Assembly: GCF_039539525.1 (NCBI RefSeq)
Contig: NZ_BAABDH010000041.1
Location: forward strand, 1 to 64,000
Length of the DNA: 64,000 nt
Source of the DNA: Hymenobacter algoricola
GTDB taxonomy: Bacteria; Bacteroidota; Bacteroidia; Cytophagales; Hymenobacteraceae
Direction of reading: 5' to 3'
This document shows positions 38,963 to 47,521 of the stretch, piece by piece (position 1 is the stretch's first letter; each line of letters opens with the position of its first letter). Under the pieces are notes generated by a model. That model ran no database searches and was not told the DNA's origin. It saw only the letters and a program-made list of their open reading frames with translations. Both the position numbers and the translations under genes were made by a program.

Positions 38963-40507
38963 ATGAAACCAACCCGTACTTCGCTTTCCCGCCTGGCTGC
39001 CGCCGGGGTCGGGGCATTGTTAGCAGGCGCTGCGGCCCTGCCCGTCGCGGCCCAGCAGCCGCAGTCCACGCCCGCCCAGCCGCCGGCCGGGACGCTGCCC
39101 GCTGCCGCGCCCAGTGGCCCCTACACCCTGCGCCGGGCCGTAGACGTAGCCCTGCAGAACAACCTGACCATCCGCCAGCAGCAGCTCACCAACCTGAACA
39201 CGGATGCCGTGCTGCGCCAGAGCCGGGCGGCCCTGCTGCCCTCGGCCAGCGCCAACGCCACCCAGAACTGGAACTACGGCACCAGCGTCGACCCGCTGAC
39301 CTTCCAGTTTCAGGACCAGACCATCCGGACCAATAACTTCTCCCTGAACTCCCAGGTGACGCTGTTTTCGGGCTTTCAGCTGCGCAATACCATCAAGCGC
39401 AACGTGCTCGACTACGAGGCCGGCCTGAACGACATCGAGAAGTCGAAAAACGATATTGCCCTGAACGTAGCCTCCTCCTACCTGCAGCTGGTGCTGGCCC
39501 AGGAAATCGTGCGGGCCAACGAAACGCGCGTGAACAGCAGCCAGCAGCAGGTCAGCCGCACCCAGAAGCTGCTCAAAGCCGGCAGCGTGGCCGAAAGCAA
39601 CCTGCTCGACAGCCAGGCCCAGCAGGCTTCCGACGAGCTGAACGTGATTACGGCCCAGAACCAGGTGGCTTTCTACAAGCTCCAGCTGGCCCAGCTGCTC
39701 AACCTGAGCTCGGCCACCGGCTTCGAGATTGAGGTGCCGACCCTGCCTGACCCCGACGATGAGGTGCTGCTCACGGCCGACCCCGACGGCACCTACGATA
39801 CGGCCCAGGGCCTGATGCCGGAAGTGAAAGCCGCCGACCTGCGGGTGGAAAGCGCCCTGCGGACGGTGGAAGTGGCCCGGGGCGCCTACTACCCGCGCCT
39901 CACCTTCGGCGGCGGCCTGTTCTCGGGCTACTCCTCGTCGCGCACCACCCCGGTGTTTACCGGCGAGCTGGAGGAAACGGCCCGGCTGCCGCTGTTTCTG
40001 GAAGACCCCGTCACCAAGGTGCGCGTGCCGGTGCCCAATACCTACGCCATTGCCTTTCAGCCGGGGTTTAAAAGCCTGCCCGACGGGTTCTTCAGCCAGG
40101 TGAAAAGCAACTACGGCAAGCAGCTGCAGTTCAACCTGAGCGTGCCGATTCTCAACGGCCTGCAGGTGCGCACCAACGTGCAGCGCTCCGAAATCGGGGT
40201 GAAGCAGAACCAGCTGCGCGCCGAGCAAACCCGCCTGCAGCTGCGCCAGAGCATTCAGCAGGCCTACGCCGACGCCATTGGCGCCCAGCGGCGCTACTCG
40301 GCGGCCAAGCGCCAGACCGAAGCGCTGACCACGGCCTACCGCAACGCCGAAATCCGCTTCAACAACGGCCTGCTCAACGGCACGGACTTCAACATCGCCA
40401 AAAACAACCTCTACGGGGCCGAGTCGAGCATGATTCAGGCCAAGTACGAGTTCATCTTCCGCCGCAAGGTGCTGGACTTCTACCAGGGCCGCGCCCTGGA
40501 CCTGTAA
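38963..40507 (+). CDS. TolC-family outer membrane efflux protein
   Basis: 514 residues. Signal peptide (about 1-30, ALPVAAQ), then two TolC repeats of long alpha-hairpins: LRRAVDVALQNNLTIRQQQLTNLNTDAVLRQSRAALLPS and its second-half partner LRVESALRTVEVARGAYYPRLTFGGGLFSGYSS. The terminal hairpin is RRYSAAKRQTEALTTAYRNAEIRFNNGLLNGTDFNIAKNNL. It is the outer membrane duct of an efflux or type I secretion system. The periplasmic adaptor follows at 40701 but after an intrinsic terminator. Confidence 0.95.
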   Translation: MKPTRTSLSRLAAAGVGALLAGAAALPVAAQQPQSTPAQPPAGTLPAAAPSGPYTLRRAVDVALQNNLTIRQQQLTNLNTDAVLRQSRAALLPSASANATQNWNYGTSVDPLTFQFQDQTIRTNNFSLNSQVTLFSGFQLRNTIKRNVLDYEAGLNDIEKSKNDIALNVASSYLQLVLAQEIVRANETRVNSSQQQVSRTQKLLKAGSVAESNLLDSQAQQASDELNVITAQNQVAFYKLQLAQLLNLSSATGFEIEVPTLPDPDDEVLLTADPDGTYDTAQGLMPEVKAADLRVESALRTVEVARGAYYPRLTFGGGLFSGYSSSRTTPVFTGELEETARLPLFLEDPVTKVRVPVPNTYAIAFQPGFKSLPDGFFSQVKSNYGKQLQFNLSVPILNGLQVRTNVQRSEIGVKQNQLRAEQTRLQLRQSIQQAYADAIGAQRRYSAAKRQTEALTTAYRNAEIRFNNGLLNGTDFNIAKNNLYGAESSMIQAKYEFIFRRKVLDFYQGRALDL

Positions 40508-40534
40508 GCGCCGGGCGGACCTGCTACGCCGGGT

Positions 40535-40590
40535 AAAGACCTCTGCCGCCGCGGTAATACCTTATTACCACCCGGGGCAGAGGTCTTTTT
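40535..40590 (+). terminator. Intrinsic terminator between the TolC and HlyD genes
   Basis: AAAGACCTCTGCC ... GGCAGAGGTCTTTTT, 13-bp stem with an internal GGTAATA/TTATTACC hairpin and a T5 tract. It suggests that the two export genes are not simply cotranscribed. Confidence 0.85.
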
Positions 40591-40700
40591 CTGTGCTTCC
40601 GCCCGGCCCGGCTGCGCATTACTGCCGCGGACTTCCTTTATTTGCCCACCGTTTCGCCTCCTTCTTTTTCTTTTTCCTTCCTGGTTCCTCTTTCCTGAGC

Positions 40701-42107
40701 ATGAAAAACAACCGCTTACTGTACATTCTACTGGCCGTTTTTGCCGTTCTGCTGATCGGCTTCTTCGTGGCGAAAAAACAGGGCTGGGTGGGGCAGCCGA
40801 CGGGCACCGAGGTTATCGTATCCAAGGCCGCGCCGGTCAACATTGTGGAGAAGGTGAGTGCCTCGGGCAAAGTGCAGCCCGAAACCGAAGTGAAAATCTC
40901 CCCCGACGTATCCGGTGAAATCACCGAGCTCTACGTGCAGGAAGGCGACTCGGTGAAGAAAGGCCAGCTGCTGCTGCGCATCCGCCCCGATAACTACCAG
41001 GCCATGGTCAACATGCAGTCGGCGTCTGTGGGCACCCAGCGCGCCAACGTGGGCCAGACCCAGGCCCGCCTGCAGCAGCTCATGGCCGCGGCCAAGCAAA
41101 CCGAGCTCACCTACCGCCGCAATGCCTCGCTCTACAAGCAAAAGGTGATTTCGCAGGCCGACTACGAAGGCAGCCAGGCCGCCTACAACGCCTCGCAGGA
41201 AGAAATCAACTCGGCCCGCCAGGGTATCCGCGCCGCGCAGAGCAACGTGCAGAGCGCCCAGGCCTCGCTGGAGGAGGCCCGCAAGAACCTGAATAAAACC
41301 ACGATTTACGCCCCCGTCAGCGGCACGGTGAGCAAGCTGAACGTGAAGAAGGGCGAGCGGGTAGTGGGCACGACCCAGATGGCGGGCACCGAAATCATGC
41401 GCATTGCCAACCTCAACTCGATGGAAGTGCGGGTGAGCGTCAACGAAAACGACATCATCAACGTGGACCTCGGCGACTCGGCCGTGGTGGAAGTGGACTC
41501 CTATGCCAGCAAGGACGAGAAGTTCCGGGGCATCGTGACCAGCATTGCCAACACGGCCAAGGACGCGCTGACGGCCGAAGCCGTCACCGAGTTTGAGGTG
41601 CGCATCCGCCTGCTGCCCGAGTCGTACCGCCACCTGCAGCGCACCGTGAAGGGCCGCTCCATCGTGCCGTTCCGCCCGGGCATGACGGCCTCCGTCGACG
41701 TGATTACCGACCGCAAAAGCAACGTGCTGAGCGTGCCGCTGGCCGCCGTCACGACCCGCTCCGACAGCACGGCTCTGGAAGGCGACAAGAAGGGCGGGGG
41801 CATGAAAGTCAGCCGCGGCAGCTCGGCGCCCAAGGAGGCAGGCGACAAGCCGGCCCCGAAGATTGACGTGCAGGAAGTAGTCTTCGTGGTGCGCAACGGC
41901 AAGGCGGTGCTCACGCCCGTAAAAACCGGTATCAGCGACTTCGCCAACATCCAGATCCTGAGCGGCCTGCAAAGCGGCGAGCAGGTGGTCAGCGGCCCCT
42001 TCCGGGCGGTAGCCAAAACCCTGAAGGACGGCGTGGTAGTGGTGATTAAAGACGCCAAAACCATCAACAAGGCCGCCCTGAAGGAAACCCCCGAAGAAGG
42101 CGAGTAA
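40701..42107 (+). CDS. HlyD/MacA-like periplasmic adaptor of an efflux system
   Basis: 468 residues. An N-terminal membrane anchor (about 4-23, RLLYILLAVFAVLLIGFFVAKK) precedes the lipoyl half-motif EVKISPDVSGEITELYVQEGDSVKKGQLLLRI, a coiled-coil hairpin at about 105-195, the second lipoyl half, the beta-barrel and a membrane-proximal domain. It links an inner-membrane pump to TolC. MacB-type ABC or RND pump genes are absent from the window, so the pump is encoded elsewhere. Start at MKNNRLL. Confidence 0.94.
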   Translation: MKNNRLLYILLAVFAVLLIGFFVAKKQGWVGQPTGTEVIVSKAAPVNIVEKVSASGKVQPETEVKISPDVSGEITELYVQEGDSVKKGQLLLRIRPDNYQAMVNMQSASVGTQRANVGQTQARLQQLMAAAKQTELTYRRNASLYKQKVISQADYEGSQAAYNASQEEINSARQGIRAAQSNVQSAQASLEEARKNLNKTTIYAPVSGTVSKLNVKKGERVVGTTQMAGTEIMRIANLNSMEVRVSVNENDIINVDLGDSAVVEVDSYASKDEKFRGIVTSIANTAKDALTAEAVTEFEVRIRLLPESYRHLQRTVKGRSIVPFRPGMTASVDVITDRKSNVLSVPLAAVTTRSDSTALEGDKKGGGMKVSRGSSAPKEAGDKPAPKIDVQEVVFVVRNGKAVLTPVKTGISDFANIQILSGLQSGEQVVSGPFRAVAKTLKDGVVVVIKDAKTINKAALKETPEEGE

Positions 42108-42124
42108 CCTGGCCGCCCCTTTAC

Positions 42125-42168
42125 CCGACAAGCCCCGGACGTCCGCACGGACGTCCGGGGCTTGTCGG
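42125..42168. terminator. Strong GC hairpin after the HlyD gene
   Basis: CCGACAAGCCCCGGACGTCC / GGACGTCCGGGGCTTGTCGG, a perfect 20-bp stem with loop GCAC. Confidence 0.85.
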
Positions 42169-42244
42169 TTACGGGAAACTTCGCACTTTTGGCAGCACCG
42201 ATGGCCGCGCTTTGCTCGCCACGACACTATTACGACGCACCGAG

Positions 42245-43234
42245 TTGGAAAAAATAGCCATGATTGGCGGCGGCTCCTGGGCCACCGCGCTAACCAAGAT
42301 CTTATCCGAAAACGGGGCCCGCGTGGGCTGGTGGCAGCGCAGCAAGGACGACGTGCAGCACCTGCGCACCACCCGCCACAACCGCCGCTACCTCTCGTCG
42401 GTGGCTTTCGATCTGACCCGGGTCTTTCCCTCCACCGACCTGGAAGACGTGGTGAAGGAAGCCGACTGGCTGGTGCTGGCCGTGCCCGCCGCCTTCGTGC
42501 AGAGCGCCCTGGACAAGCTGGACCGCGACGCGCTGCGCAACAAGCGCATCATTTCGGCCATTAAGGGCATGATTCCGGGTAAGAACGTGCTGGTGACCGA
42601 CTACGTGGCCGAGCGGTTTCGGCTGCCCCACACCCAGCTGGGCATTGTGGCCGGGCCCTGCCACGCCGAGGAAGTAGCCCTGGAAAAGCAGAGCTACCTC
42701 ACTATCGGCTCGCCCGACCACCAGCTGGCCGAGGACTTCAGCGCCCTGCTGCGTAACCGCTACGTGAAGGCCCATCCCATGGCCGACCTGGACGGCATCG
42801 AGTACTTCGCCGTGATGAAGAACATCATTGCCCTGACCTGCGGCATTGCCCACGGCCTGGGCTACGGCGACAATTTTCAGGCTGTGCTGGTCAGCAATGC
42901 AGTGCAGGAGATGCGCCGCTTCGTGCACGCCATGAACCCCCAGCCCCGCGACCTGTCGGGCTCGGCCTACCTGGGGGATTTGCTGGTGACGGCCTACTCG
43001 CAGTTTTCGCGCAACCGCACCTTCGGCAACATGATCGGGCGGGGCTACTCGGTCAAGTCGGCGCAGATGGAGATGAACATGGTGGCCGAGGGCTACTACG
43101 CCGTCAAGAGCATCCACGAGCTCAACAAGGAGCTCAAGGTGCCCATGCCCATTGCCACGGCCGCCTACCACATTCTCTACGAGAAGATTTCGCCGGCCGT
43201 GGAGCTGGAGATACTGAAGGAGAAGTTCAGATGA
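42245..43234 (+). CDS. gpsA: Glycerol-3-phosphate dehydrogenase [NAD(P)+]
   Basis: Reduces dihydroxyacetone phosphate to sn-glycerol 3-phosphate for phospholipid synthesis. 329 residues. NAD(P)-binding IAMIGGGSWATALTKILSENG, SAIKGMIPG, GIVAGPCHAEEVALEK and NIIALTCGIAHGLGYGDNF with the catalytic lysine region VMKNI are intact, as is SGSAYLGDLLVTAYSQFSRNRTFG. The start is TTG at 42245 (LEKIAMIGGG); no ATG is suitable. A CACTTTTG element at 42183-42190 (7 of 8 to the minus-7 consensus) gives a leader of about 50 nt. Confidence 0.95.
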   Translation: MEKIAMIGGGSWATALTKILSENGARVGWWQRSKDDVQHLRTTRHNRRYLSSVAFDLTRVFPSTDLEDVVKEADWLVLAVPAAFVQSALDKLDRDALRNKRIISAIKGMIPGKNVLVTDYVAERFRLPHTQLGIVAGPCHAEEVALEKQSYLTIGSPDHQLAEDFSALLRNRYVKAHPMADLDGIEYFAVMKNIIALTCGIAHGLGYGDNFQAVLVSNAVQEMRRFVHAMNPQPRDLSGSAYLGDLLVTAYSQFSRNRTFGNMIGRGYSVKSAQMEMNMVAEGYYAVKSIHELNKELKVPMPIATAAYHILYEKISPAVELEILKEKFR

Positions 43235-43257
43235 GCGGGCTTTAACCCCAATAGATC

Positions 43258-43716
43258 ATGTGGAAATCAATGCGGAGCCAGGCTGGTTCGGACCACCTAA
43301 TGACGGTGTTCAGAAGCTTTCATGACAGCTGCATCAAAGAAGTGGCTCTGCAAACCCGGGAGTTTGTGGACGAGCGGCGGGCTATGCATTTCGACAATCG
43401 TACGTTCGTCCGGCTGCTGTTTCAAAGTCAGTTTAAGAAAGACGCTACGCTGGAAATGATATTTGAAGACGTGCTGGATTTCAACTGGGTTCAGGACGAA
43501 AGAAAAGCTGATCCGGGACTGAGCATCATTCTGCACGCTGTATGCTTGTGGAAGAATGACATGTTGTATTGGGCCGAAGATTTGGATTGGAGCTTGGAAG
43601 CCGAGGATAAAAATGACTTCCGGTGGCTTGCCGCAAAGCAAGCTCGCTGGCGCTTTGCAGAGTCGGGGCTTGATCCAGCTACTTTGCTTTCTGAACCAAT
43701 TGATTCCACGGACTGA
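43258..43716 (+). CDS. Hypothetical protein, 152 aa
   Basis: Soluble, aromatic-rich alpha/beta protein: MTVFRSFHDSCIKEVALQTREFVDERRAMHF near the N terminus, then LLFQSQFKKDATLEMIFEDVLDFNW, and DMLYWAEDLDW toward the C terminus. The pattern FHDSCI followed by an acidic beta-rich core reminds me of short Bacteroidota proteins of unknown function, possibly immunity-like. The base composition is lower in GC than the neighbours. No confident family. Confidence 0.75.
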   Translation: MWKSMRSQAGSDHLMTVFRSFHDSCIKEVALQTREFVDERRAMHFDNRTFVRLLFQSQFKKDATLEMIFEDVLDFNWVQDERKADPGLSIILHAVCLWKNDMLYWAEDLDWSLEAEDKNDFRWLAAKQARWRFAESGLDPATLLSEPIDSTD

Positions 43717-43723
43717 AATAGCC

Positions 43724-44152
43724 ATGCCCTGGATTCTGCTCGCCCTGCTCACGGCCTTGTGCCTGGCCCTCTACAACTTCTTTATCAAGCTGGCCGCCGC
43801 CCAGCTCCCGGCCGCCGTGGGCGCGGTGGTGCTGCAGCTGGTGGCCGCGCTGCTGGGCGGGCTGTGGCTGCTGAGGCTGAAGGTGCAGGGCCAGCCGCTG
43901 CCCATTACCAACAAAGGGCTGCTGCTGGCGGCGCTGGCCGGGGTGGGCGTGGGGCTGGCCGAGATTCTGACCTTTGTGGTCTTCAGCCGGGGCGTGCCTT
44001 CCTCGGTCGGGACGCCGGTGATTGTGGGTGGCTCGGTGCTGCTCACGGCCCTGCTGGGGCTGGTGGTGCTGCGCGAGTCGCTCACGCTGCCGCAGGGCCT
44101 GGGGCTGCTATTGATTGTGGCGGGTATTGCGCTGCTGGCCCGCGGGCATTGA
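43724..44152 (+). CDS. EamA/DMT-type small membrane transporter
   Basis: 142 residues with five predicted helices, a single EamA unit: MPWILLALLTALCLALYNFFIKLAA, AVVLQLVAALLGGLWLL, LLLAALAGVGVGLAEILTFVVFSRG, VIVGGSVLLTALLGLVVLRESLTL, GLGLLLIVAGIALLARG. One-unit EamA proteins work as dimers in drug or metabolite export. Substrate unknown. It starts 7 bp after the preceding gene and converges with the next. Confidence 0.9.
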   Translation: MPWILLALLTALCLALYNFFIKLAAAQLPAAVGAVVLQLVAALLGGLWLLRLKVQGQPLPITNKGLLLAALAGVGVGLAEILTFVVFSRGVPSSVGTPVIVGGSVLLTALLGLVVLRESLTLPQGLGLLLIVAGIALLARGH

Positions 44153-44170
44153 GGGCGGCGCCCACCGTGC

Positions 44171-44590
44171 TCAGGCCAGCGCCGGCACAGGCTGCAGCGC
44201 GGGCAGGGTGCGCACCAGCGCCGCCGCCAGCTTGGTGTGATGGCAGGAAATGTAGGATTGCAGCTCGCCGCCGCGGTAGATAAAGATGCGCGTATCCGTG
44301 GCCTCGGGGCCTTCGTCCTTGGCCGGGCAGTAAGCTGCCACGGTCAGCTGGCAGTCGTTGCGGAAGCTGATGGTGACGTGGGCGCCCTGGTGGATTTTGT
44401 CCTGCCAGCCGCTGACGCGGTTGGGATAAAACGCCAGCAGCAGGGGCACGCAGGTCAGCAGCTGCTCGGTTACGGTTTGCTGACAGGTTTCGGAGAGGGA
44501 GCCGACGGCGGCCAGCTGCAGCACTAGCTCGGTCCGGACCTGTTGGGTAAACACGTGGGCCAGGGGCAAACGTCTGAAGATTCTTCTCAC
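44171..44590 (-). CDS. Hypothetical protein, 139 aa
   Basis: Soluble mixed alpha/beta protein with a helical N-terminal half and a beta-rich C-terminal half containing HVTISFRNDCQLTVAAYCPAKDEGPEATDTRIFIYRGGELQSYISCHHTKL. It has no signal peptide, and I see no motif that points to a function. Confidence 0.65.
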   Translation of the reverse strand: MRRIFRRLPLAHVFTQQVRTELVLQLAAVGSLSETCQQTVTEQLLTCVPLLLAFYPNRVSGWQDKIHQGAHVTISFRNDCQLTVAAYCPAKDEGPEATDTRIFIYRGGELQSYISCHHTKLAAALVRTLPALQPVPALA

Positions 44591-44763
44591 GGGAAAGCGC
44601 GGGGTAAGCTGGAAATCATTAGAGATACCCGGCTGAACAAGGATTAGTTTATAAAGCCTTGAAAATAGAATAAATAGTCGGGCGCGGCGGGGCGGCTCAG
44701 GCCCAATACCGGCGGAGGCCGTATACTGCGGCGTAACCTATCGTTCACCTAATTCCTGGTAGT

Positions 44764-45168
44764 ATGACCACCTTGGGCAACAGCAACTTTGACGACGAAT
44801 CGGCGGCCGACTTCCTGGCTGAGTTTGACGAAGCGCCCGGGGAGGTGGCGCTGCTCGAAGCCCTGGCGCCCGCCGCCGATGCGGCCCAGGACGACGAGTA
44901 CCTCGAAGCCGAAGTAGCCGGCCCGGCCCTGGCTGCCGCCGAAATTGTGGCCGCCCTGGCCGGGCAGCCCTTTCCGAATTTTCCGGCCATGCTGCTCCGG
45001 AAGCTGGAAAACCTCGACATAAGCGACCTGGAAGAGCTGCAGGCGCTGGCCGCGCAGGCCGTAAGGGCCGTGGCCCGGGATTCGGAGCCACGCGCCCAGG
45101 CCGCGGGCAGCAGCACGCTCAACGACTGGCTCAACGAGCAGCAGGCGCTGCTGAAGCGCCTGGCGTAG
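44764..45168 (+). CDS. DUF4259 protein
   Basis: 134 residues. The N-terminal GNSNFDDESAADFLAEFDE is the typical start of the DUF4259 family (usually G-N-x-N-F-D-N-D-x-A-x-D-F). The protein is acidic and helical, and its function is unknown; related proteins occur near toxin-immunity genes, but nothing of the kind is seen here. It lies alone, 180 bp before an intrinsic terminator. Confidence 0.88.
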   Translation: MTTLGNSNFDDESAADFLAEFDEAPGEVALLEALAPAADAAQDDEYLEAEVAGPALAAAEIVAALAGQPFPNFPAMLLRKLENLDISDLEELQALAAQAVRAVARDSEPRAQAAGSSTLNDWLNEQQALLKRLA

Positions 45169-45354
45169 GGTGGGCGCCCTGGCCGAGGCCAGGCCCAAGG
45201 TAAGCGACAGGAGGGGAGCGCTGCACCAGCTGCGACCCGGCCTGGGGCCAGCGCCTGGCCCAGGGTCTGCAGCAGGCCCGCGGCGGCCAGCAAGCCGAGG
45301 CCCTGGCCCACATCGCGAAGCCGGGCTAACTTTTTTGAAACGCTAAGCAGCCCG

Positions 45355-45389
45355 AAGCGGCCGGTGATACGCGCACCGGCCGCTTTTTT
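45355..45389. terminator. Intrinsic terminator between convergent genes
   Basis: AAGCGGCCGGTG / CACCGGCCGCTTTTTT, a perfect 12-bp stem with 7-base loop and T6. The 186 bp before it (45169-45354) is GC-rich and holds nothing else that I recognise. Confidence 0.9.
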
Positions 45390-45449
45390 GTTTTCCTGCT
45401 GCGCTACGACCGGCTCTGGTAAGGGTGGCAACCTGCGCGGGGAATGAGG

Positions 45450-46886
45450 TTAGGTGCCCGGGGCCGTATCATCAAGGTCGGGCTCGTTCACTGGCGCCAG
45501 TATTTCCGATGAGTCCCGGGGCTCGGGCGGGCGGGCGGCTACGGAGTCAATGCCCGCTGGTTCGGAGGTCATACCCCCGGGCTCTACGGCGTCGGGCGCC
45601 GGGTCCGCAACGTCAGCCGCTGGGTCGGCGGGGCGGGCGGCGGGCGCCGACTGCTCAGTGGCTTTGGGCGGCCCGACCAGCTGCCGGGTCAGCTGGGTGA
45701 GTCCCCACACGGCCGCTCCCGACCAGCCCAGCCCGGCGGCTACTACGGCCACGCGGGACCATTGCAGCCGCCACCGGCGGGCGGGCGGCGACGGGCGGCG
45801 GGCAGCCCTAGGAGCAGTGGCAGCGGTACCCGACCTGTGTGGAGCCGCAGGAGCGGGCGGTTTGGGTGATCTGGGCGCGGCCTGCAGCTGCTGAATCAGC
45901 TGGCCCAGTTGGTCGATGCGCTCCTCTAGCCGCGCACTGCGCGCCACCGACTCGGCCTGGGCCGTGCGCACGGCTGCTTCCAGTGCGGTTTTTTGCCGGG
46001 TTTCCGCCGCCAGCCGGGCGTGTAGCGCCGCCGTTTCGGCCGGCACCGCCGCCGCCTGCGCCAGCTGCGCCCGGAGCTGGGCAATGGTGTGTTCCCGCTC
46101 GGCTTCGCGGGCTGCCGCCGCCTGGCTTTGCGCCTGCACTTCAGCCCGCACCTGCTGGCGTATCTGTTCCAGGCGCTGCTTTTCCTGCTGGCTGGCCGCT
46201 ACCGGGTCGGCCGGCAGCTGGCCGTAGGGCGCGTCCGGGGGAATATCTTCGGCGCCGAGCCAGCGCCAGAGCTGCCGGGCTTTGTGCTCCCAGAAACCGG
46301 GCGGCTCTTCGTCTGCTGCTGCTTCCGCTCCGCCCAGCTCCCGGGCCCAGGCTTGCAGCACCGCTTCACTCAGCAGCGGGCCGGGTGTTGCGGTGCTGCC
46401 CAGCAGCGCCGGCAGCTGGGGCAGGCTGCCGGCCAGCTGAAAGTTATGGCCCGCCAAAAAGGCCGCCACGGCGGGCCCGAACGCAACCGGGCTTTCAAAA
46501 GCAACTACGCCGGCAACCGCCGCCGGGGCTACCGGCGTACCCAGCTGGTCCGCCAGCCAGGCCGCCAGGGCGGGCTGCTGGCGCGCAAACTGCCCGGCCA
46601 GTTGCCGGCCGCTACGTTCGTCGGGCAGGGGCTGCCCGTTCAGCTGCCAGGAGTCCGCCGTAGTCGGGGAGATGGTGAGCCGGCCGCCCCCGGGCAAAAA
46701 AGCCAGCACCGTCACGCCGTCGGCCCGGACCAACACGGCGTCCAGTGTCTCCCCGGCCACGGTCAGGTTGCCGAGCAGCAGGGCAGTGCCAGGCCGGTCT
46801 TCCTGCTCCAGCACCGTCTGTGCCGCGTCGAACTGCGCCTGCCGGGCGGCGGCCGCAAAAGGCGCATACAGAAAGCTGTGCAGCAT
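45450..46886 (-). CDS. Large hypothetical protein with nuclease-like N-terminal region, coiled coil and one membrane helix
   Basis: 478 residues from MLHSFLYAPF. Residues 1-130 form an alpha/beta domain (TALLLGNLTVAGETLDAVLVRADGVTVLAFLPGGGRLTI) whose pattern resembles the NERD nuclease-related fold without convincing catalytic residues. Residues about 230-340 are a long charged coiled coil. A single membrane helix lies near 390-410 (VAVVAAGLGWSGAAVWGL), followed by an acidic Pro/Ala-rich tail. I do not recognise the family as a whole; a membrane-tethered nuclease or scaffold is conceivable. Confidence 0.75.
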   Translation of the reverse strand: MLHSFLYAPFAAAARQAQFDAAQTVLEQEDRPGTALLLGNLTVAGETLDAVLVRADGVTVLAFLPGGGRLTISPTTADSWQLNGQPLPDERSGRQLAGQFARQQPALAAWLADQLGTPVAPAAVAGVVAFESPVAFGPAVAAFLAGHNFQLAGSLPQLPALLGSTATPGPLLSEAVLQAWARELGGAEAAADEEPPGFWEHKARQLWRWLGAEDIPPDAPYGQLPADPVAASQQEKQRLEQIRQQVRAEVQAQSQAAAAREAEREHTIAQLRAQLAQAAAVPAETAALHARLAAETRQKTALEAAVRTAQAESVARSARLEERIDQLGQLIQQLQAAPRSPKPPAPAAPHRSGTAATAPRAARRPSPPARRWRLQWSRVAVVAAGLGWSGAAVWGLTQLTRQLVGPPKATEQSAPAARPADPAADVADPAPDAVEPGGMTSEPAGIDSVAARPPEPRDSSEILAPVNEPDLDDTAPGT

Positions 46887-46933
46887 GGAAAAACGAAAAA
46901 AGGGAGTAAGGCGGCCGGGAGTCCGGCGGTCCG

Positions 46934-47521
46934 CTAGGTGATACGGAAGCCCAGCTTGGTCAGTTCTTCCCACACCCGATGCACGGGCAGGCCCATCACG
47001 TTGAAGTAGGAGCCTTCGAGCCGGGTGACGCCCACCAGGCCCAGCCAGTCCTGGGCCCCGTAGGCGCCGGCTTTGTCGAGCGGCTGGTACTGCTCCACGT
47101 AGTGGCGGATTTCGGCGTCGCTCAACGCCCGGAAGTACACGCGGGTCTGGTCGGAGAAGACCACCTGCTGCCCGCCGCCGGTGAGCAGGCAGACGCCGGT
47201 GTACACGTCGTGGTGGCGGCCCTGCAGGCGGGTGAGCATGCGCACGGCATCGGCGGCATCGGTGGGCTTGTTGAGCACGTCCTCGCCGAGGCAGACGATG
47301 GTGTCGGCGGTCAGCACCACCTCGTCCGGGGCCAGGCCGGCGCGGTAGGCTTCGGCCTTGTGGGCGGCCAGGTACTCGGCCACTTCGGCGCGGCGCAGGT
47401 GGGGCGGGTAGGCTTCCGCCACTTCCTGCAGCCGGATTTCGTAGCGCAGGCCCAGGTCGGTGAGCAGCTGCCGCCGGCGCGGGGAGTTAGACGCCAGAAT
47501 TAAACGGGGAGTGGAAGGCAT
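46934..47521 (-). CDS. maf: Maf-family nucleotide pyrophosphatase
   Basis: Hydrolyses non-canonical nucleoside triphosphates (dTTP/UTP or m7GTP class). 195 residues. The signature LILASNSPRRRQLLTDLG (6-23) is intact, as are the catalytic DTIVCLGEDVLNKP region and GAYGAQDWLGLVGVTRLEGSYFNVMGLPV. The ATG overlaps the 3' end of the DUF1015 gene by 35 bp, so translation is probably coupled. Confidence 0.95.
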   Translation of the reverse strand: MPSTPRLILASNSPRRRQLLTDLGLRYEIRLQEVAEAYPPHLRRAEVAEYLAAHKAEAYRAGLAPDEVVLTADTIVCLGEDVLNKPTDAADAVRMLTRLQGRHHDVYTGVCLLTGGGQQVVFSDQTRVYFRALSDAEIRHYVEQYQPLDKAGAYGAQDWLGLVGVTRLEGSYFNVMGLPVHRVWEELTKLGFRIT

